From the NCBI GenBank assembly GCA_023433835.1, contig JAEYTW010000549.1, forward strand, positions 1 to 9,076: 9,076 bases of DNA. The letters run 5' to 3'. Both the position numbers and the translations under genes were made by a program. Below are positions 5,828 to 9,076 of the stretch, piece after piece (within the stretch, counting starts at the first letter, position 1; every line of letters begins with the position of its first letter). The notes below the pieces were generated by a model that ran no database searches, was not told the origin of the DNA, and saw nothing but the letters and a program-made list of their open reading frames with translations. The stretch comes from Pseudomonadota bacterium (lineage in GTDB: Bacteria > Pseudomonadota > Alphaproteobacteria > Ferrovibrionales > Ferrovibrionaceae).

Positions 5828-7300
5828 TCAAGAAGCGGCGCTGCGGCGCGCCTGCCCGAAGCCGGCATAACCGGCCAGCCGGCCGGACAGGCTCGGAAAA
5901 CCGAGGCCGTAGGTGGCAAGCGTCGCCAGCCCGCATCCTGCGACCTCGATGGCCAGGCGCCAGCCGGATCCGAGCGTCGCGGGCAGCAGTTGGTCCGCCA
6001 GCCCGGCGACGAGGGCGCAGGCGCAGCCGGCAGACAGGCCCGGCACGGCATGGCGCAGCAGGTCCCGCGGCCCGAGATCCAGCATCCGCGCGGTCAGCCT
6101 GACATGCAGGACGCAATGGAAGATCGCGGCCGCCGCCGTCGCCCATGCCACGGCGACGAGGCCGAGGCCGAGGCCGAGGCCGACGCCGACCGCCAGCCCC
6201 AGACACGCCCCGGCGAAGGCGAGCGTGGCGGCCTGGATGCGGAATCGGGCTTCGAGCGCCAGTCCGGCTTCGTTGATCGAGGCGAAGACATGGCCAAGCA
6301 TGGCTGCCCCGGTGCCCAGGCACAGCCAGGGGATCAGCGCGGCGGCTTCGTGCCATTGCGGTCCCAGCACCGTGGCGACCAGATCGCCGCCGGCGAACGC
6401 CATGCCGGCGCAGAGCGGCAGCAGCAGCGCGGCACAGGCCTCGATCACCGCGGCAACCGCCTCCCGCATCGCCCGCCCGTCGCCGCGCAGTTGCGCCAGG
6501 CTCGGGAATGCCACGCGGGTCACGGCGACGACGAAGAATTCCGCGGGCAGCTGGACCAGCGAATAGGCGCGATTGTAGATGCCGAGTGCCGCCGTCCCCA
6601 GCCCCCAGCCGGTGGCGGCCGCCGGCATCTGGCCATAGATCACCTCGAGGATCGACGTCTTGGTAATGCTGAAGCCGGCCACGAGAATCGGCCAGGCGGC
6701 GGCCCGGTCGAAACGCCCGACGACGCGATGGCCGCAGGACGCGGCATAGCAGGCCAGCTGGAAAGCGGCCTGGGCCAGCATGCCGGCGGCGAGCGCGCGG
6801 GCATCCCAACCCGCCATGATGCCGATGGCGGCCACCGTGCCCGAGCCGACGAGCTGGGCGACCGCATCGATCGCCACCAGCCGGCCGAAGGCAAGACGCC
6901 GGCGCATCACCCCCCGGAACACCGCCGACAAGGCGATGCAGACGACGAGCGGCGCCAGCAGCAGCAGCAGCCAGCCTTCGGTACCGAGGGGCAGACCCGT
7001 CCACACCGCCAGGACGATGGCCACGGTCGCCGCCGCGGCCAGCGCCAGCATGACGGCCAGCATCGAATCGATTGCCGCCCCCGGCAGTTCGGCGGCAACG
7101 ATCAGGGCGCGCTCGATGCCGCTGCCCAGCACATGGACCACCGGCGTCAAGATCACCATAGCGGCGGCGATCAGCCCGTAATCCTCGGGTGCGATCAGCC
7201 GGGCGAAGACCGGCAGCAGGGCAAGCTGTACCGCCGACGACAGGACCGAGCCCATCAGCGTCAGGCGGACCCCGCGGATGGCGCCTGCCGCCAGGCCCAT
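5828..7300 (-). CDS. Wzx-type lipopolysaccharide/oligosaccharide flippase (MOP superfamily)
   Basis: This 490-residue inner-membrane protein has about 12-14 hydrophobic segments, the usual size and layout of polysaccharide flippases of the MOP superfamily (WzxC-like/PST group). Such proteins move undecaprenyl-linked repeat units from the cytoplasmic to the periplasmic face. Seen: an N-terminal amphipathic start followed by ARLIAPEDYGLIAAA (33-47), which matches the family's L-x-P-x-DYG motif; YNRAYSLVQLPAEFF (242-256), strongly typical of the group; and a C-terminal half with further paired helices. An odd detail is a Gly-Leu run (374-381) encoded by a hexamer repeat. The start at 7300 lies 4 bp after the stop of the upstream Wzy-type gene, with little ribosome site of its own, so translational coupling is likely. 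Its place next to a Wzy-type gene fits a Wzx/Wzy pathway. Confidence 0.92.
   Translation of the reverse strand: MGLAAGAIRGVRLTLMGSVLSSAVQLALLPVFARLIAPEDYGLIAAAMVILTPVVHVLGSGIERALIVAAELPGAAIDSMLAVMLALAAAATVAIVLAVWTGLPLGTEGWLLLLLAPLVVCIALSAVFRGVMRRRLAFGRLVAIDAVAQLVGSGTVAAIGIMAGWDARALAAGMLAQAAFQLACYAASCGHRVVGRFDRAAAWPILVAGFSITKTSILEVIYGQMPAAATGWGLGTAALGIYNRAYSLVQLPAEFFVVAVTRVAFPSLAQLRGDGRAMREAVAAVIEACAALLLPLCAGMAFAGGDLVATVLGPQWHEAAALIPWLCLGTGAAMLGHVFASINEAGLALEARFRIQAATLAFAGACLGLAVGVGLGLGLGLVAVAWATAAAAIFHCVLHVRLTARMLDLGPRDLLRHAVPGLSAGCACALVAGLADQLLPATLGSGWRLAIEVAGCGLATLATYGLGFPSLSGRLAGYAGFGQARRSAAS
6158..6181 (-). repeat. Hexamer repeat (GAGGCC)4 encoding (Gly-Leu)4 in the flippase
   Basis: Read on the plus strand, four perfect GAGGCC units run from 6158 to 6181, then two degenerate GAC-GCC-type units follow to about 6193. 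On the coding strand they encode Gly-Leu pairs at residues 374-381, preceded by Gly-Val pairs, inside a membrane helix. Slippage would add or remove two residues without breaking the frame. Confidence 0.85.
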
Positions 7301-7304
7301 CGCG

Positions 7305-8630
7305 TCAGACCGGCCTGGCGCCGGCGGCGATTTCGGGTGTCCGGGCCGTCACGGCCCGGGCGGCCAGCCCGCCCAGGGCCCCCAGCCAGATCGACTGCTC
7401 GATGGACAGCGAGTACGGCAGGCAAAAGACGATCGTCGTCATCATCAGCGCGATCGCCGTGCTCCGGTCCAGTAGATCCGGGTCGGCGAACTCCGTGGCG
7501 GCGTAAAGCAGCCGCAGGATCCTCGCCTGGAACCAGAGCCACAGGCCAAGGCCCAGCAGGCCGGTGTTGATGAACAGCTCGATATAGAGGTTATGCGGCG
7601 ATACCGCGGTCGCGTACTCGCCGAACCGCCGCTCGTAGCCGACGCCGAAACCGGCCCCCATGGTCCACACCGCCGGGCCGCCGTCGAGGGCGCGCCCCAG
7701 CAACACTTCCCAGCCCTGCACGCGCCAGGTCAGCGTACTGTCCTCGTCGAGCGCTTCATCGATCGCGGAGTCGATCTGTCCGGCAATGAGGTCGCGGCCG
7801 AGGCCCTGGCCCAGCATGATCGAGCCGACCAGCAGCATCAGGCCGAGCGTGAGCGGCACACCCAGGCGATAGAGCGCCCCCCGCTTCAGCACGATCAACG
7901 TCACGACGCCGGCGGCGATCGCGACCCAGACGCTGCGATGATAGAGCAGCACCATCATGATCAGAAAGACCACGCCCGACGCCCGGATGAGCGGTACCGA
8001 CCGGGCAGCGAGCCAGGCGGCGAGACCGATCAGCCCGGCCTGGCCCAGCAGGAAGGCGGTCGAGGCGGCGACGACACGCTGGTTCTCATAGGCATACTTG
8101 AACTGCTGGACGGCCAGATCCTCGCTGAGCGGCGACAGGTCGGGGTCGATCCACAGCACCACGATGATCAGCGCCAGGGCCCCCGCCACCGCCAGCCAGA
8201 TCCCGGCCAGGCGGTCGATCTGCGCCGGCCCCCACGGGAAGCTCAGGACGAACAGCGCCCCGGTGGTCAGGTAGAACCAGTAGCGATAGGAGGTCGCGGC
8301 CGCCTCGAAGCCGAAGGACGACATGCCGCGGATGAAAGCCACCAGCGCGACGATGGTAAGGCCCAGCCACAGGATCTGCATGCGATCGAGCCGGCCGCCC
8401 CCGATCATCCGCAAGCCCGCCGCGATCGCGCCGATCGTGAAGGCGAGGTCGGCGGGCGAAACCGACTGGTCGTCGATGCGCAGGTTCAGGTCGACCTGCA
8501 GCTGGTTGCCGATGACGCCGAGGACGAGGAAGACGGCGATCAGCAACCAGCGATCGAACAGCGAGACGACCAGCAGCACGGCCGTCGCCGTGCCGACCAG
8601 CAGGTAGCCGGATGCCGGATCGTCGATCAC
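7305..8630 (-). CDS. Wzy-type polymerase / O-antigen ligase-family membrane protein
   Basis: This 441-residue polytopic membrane protein has about 10-12 hydrophobic segments and a Wzy_C domain. Seen: YHRSVWVAIAAG (230-241), matching the family's RSVW/RxG segment; the periplasmic loop with TLTWRVQGWEVLL (299-311, R303), MGAGFGVGYE (324-333) and SPHNLYIELFINTGLLG (344-360), with the conserved His-Asn and Glu. Because it sits directly upstream of the flippase gene (4 bp gap), it is the better candidate for the repeat-unit polymerase. Start choice: GTG at 8630, whose last two bases plus the next A form the TGA stop of the upstream gene (GTGA, 4-bp overlap). A longer frame reaching the ATG at 8759 would add 43 Arg/Pro/Gly-rich residues that merely shadow the upstream gene; the hydrophobic start after IDDPASGY fits the family better. 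There is no strong ribosome site, in line with coupling. Confidence 0.88.
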   Translation of the reverse strand: MIDDPASGYLLVGTATAVLLVVSLFDRWLLIAVFLVLGVIGNQLQVDLNLRIDDQSVSPADLAFTIGAIAAGLRMIGGGRLDRMQILWLGLTIVALVAFIRGMSSFGFEAAATSYRYWFYLTTGALFVLSFPWGPAQIDRLAGIWLAVAGALALIIVVLWIDPDLSPLSEDLAVQQFKYAYENQRVVAASTAFLLGQAGLIGLAAWLAARSVPLIRASGVVFLIMMVLLYHRSVWVAIAAGVVTLIVLKRGALYRLGVPLTLGLMLLVGSIMLGQGLGRDLIAGQIDSAIDEALDEDSTLTWRVQGWEVLLGRALDGGPAVWTMGAGFGVGYERRFGEYATAVSPHNLYIELFINTGLLGLGLWLWFQARILRLLYAATEFADPDLLDRSTAIALMMTTIVFCLPYSLSIEQSIWLGALGGLAARAVTARTPEIAAGARPV

Positions 8631-9076
8631 CGGCGCGCGCCCATGCGCCGCGCCAGGTCCTGGGCGATGTCGCCGTGGCCGGCCAGGGCCTGCCGCATCG
8701 TCGCCTCGGCCCAAAAACGGCTCAGCAGTTCGGCAAGGCCGCCGGGACCCCAGCGCCAATGCACGGCAAGCTGGTCGGCGAACGCGTCACGCGCCGCCGC
8801 ATCGAGATAGGGCCACAAGGCGATGCCGCCTTCGATGCGGGCAAACATCAGTTCGGGATCGAACAGGCCGGTCAGCGCTGCCGCGCGCCAGGCCTGGGCC
8901 GCCGCGAGGTACTGGGCGCTGTTCCAGCGCGCGGTGACCAGCCACCACCAGGCGAAGCGGTCGGCCGGGGCTGCCGCCAGCGCGGCGGCGAAACGGGCGG
9001 CGGCGTGATCGTATTCGGCGCGTCCGGCCGGCGTGCCGGTTCCGCCGAGACGGGCCGCGGCAGCCATGTGCAGCTG
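8627..9076 (-). CDS. Small TPR-like protein of the polysaccharide operon, 5' end missing
   Basis: The frame is open to the window edge, so the protein may start upstream; an internal ATG at 9067 is another possible start. 149 residues are visible. I do not recognise a named family. The visible part is helical: AEYDHAAARFAAALAAAPADRF followed by AWWWLVTARW and AAAQAWRAA looks like a tetratricopeptide-type helix pair (a pattern of small and large residues around an A-P-A-D turn), followed by a charged helical stretch with RIEGGIALWPYLD and AVHWRWG. Similar short TPR-like proteins occur in exopolysaccharide operons, where they are thought to act as membrane-associated scaffolds; that role is an inference. 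No signal peptide is visible because the N-terminus is absent. The stop overlaps the start of the Wzy-type gene (GTGA), so the two are probably translated in a coupled way. Confidence 0.65.
   Translation of the reverse strand, partial: QLHMAAAARLGGTGTPAGRAEYDHAAARFAAALAAAPADRFAWWWLVTARWNSAQYLAAAQAWRAAALTGLFDPELMFARIEGGIALWPYLDAAARDAFADQLAVHWRWGPGGLAELLSRFWAEATMRQALAGHGDIAQDLARRMGARR

Noticed and set aside
4172..7570. Rightward open frame of 1132 codons antisense to four genes
   Set aside because: It covers parts of the GT4, methyltransferase, flippase and polymerase-type genes on the other strand, all of which have clear family motifs. Its product is Arg/Gly/Gln/His-rich without recognisable domains. 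Long antisense frames are expected in GC-rich genes, where the codons TTA, CTA and TCA are rare.
8631..8759. N-terminal extension of the Wzy-type protein up to an ATG at 8759
   Set aside because: The 43 extra residues are Arg/Pro/Gly-rich and out of keeping with the family, and the stretch is fully coding in the upstream gene's frame. The GTG overlapping the upstream stop is a better start.
7593..8810. Rightward open frame of 405 codons antisense to the Wzy-type gene
   Set aside because: The product is hydrophilic and low-complexity, while the opposite strand encodes a good polytopic membrane protein with a Wzy_C loop.

Overview
The window is a stretch of a GC-rich (about 70% by eye) Gram-negative genome. 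Codon use favours G or C in the third position. The gene families, together with the Ala/Val-rich protein style, suggest an alphaproteobacterium, perhaps of the Rhodospirillales/Azospirillum type. That placement is an inference from composition and gene style, because no rRNA or other marker gene is present.

The window is a cell-surface polysaccharide (O-antigen or exopolysaccharide) locus. From left to right it holds: the 3' end of a WecG/TagA/CpsF glycosyltransferase (+, 2-508); an O-antigen ligase/polymerase-family membrane protein converging on it (-, 496-1836); a divergent promoter region (1837-1973); a secreted, nearly uncharged repeat protein with a Gln/Asn tail (+, 1974-3056); a PPP-type metallophosphoesterase 13 bp downstream of it (+, 3070-3849); and a leftward set of five tightly packed genes (9076 down to 3857). 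In order of transcription these five encode a small TPR-like protein (5' end outside the window), a second Wzy/O-antigen-ligase-family protein, a Wzx-type flippase, an FkbM-family methyltransferase and a GT4 glycosyltransferase.

Together the genes form much of a Wzx/Wzy-type pathway: glycosyltransferases build a lipid-linked repeat unit, the methyltransferase caps or decorates a sugar, the flippase moves the unit across the inner membrane, and one Wzy_C-type protein polymerises it while the other may ligate it. No initiating phosphoglycosyltransferase, chain-length regulator (Wzz/Wzc) or outer-membrane exporter (Wza) lies in the window; they may lie outside it.

Most of the locus is conventional. 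Two things are not readily explained. The first is the secreted protein at 1974-3056, built of 90-residue repeats and followed by a stretch of 138 residues without a charge, coupled to a phosphatase gene. The second is a perfect 26-bp palindrome (548-573) beside a 17-bp inverted repeat (516-532), inside the 3' end of the ligase gene and just past the stop of the converging glycosyltransferase gene. I see no CRISPR array, tRNA, rRNA, insertion sequence or defence system.
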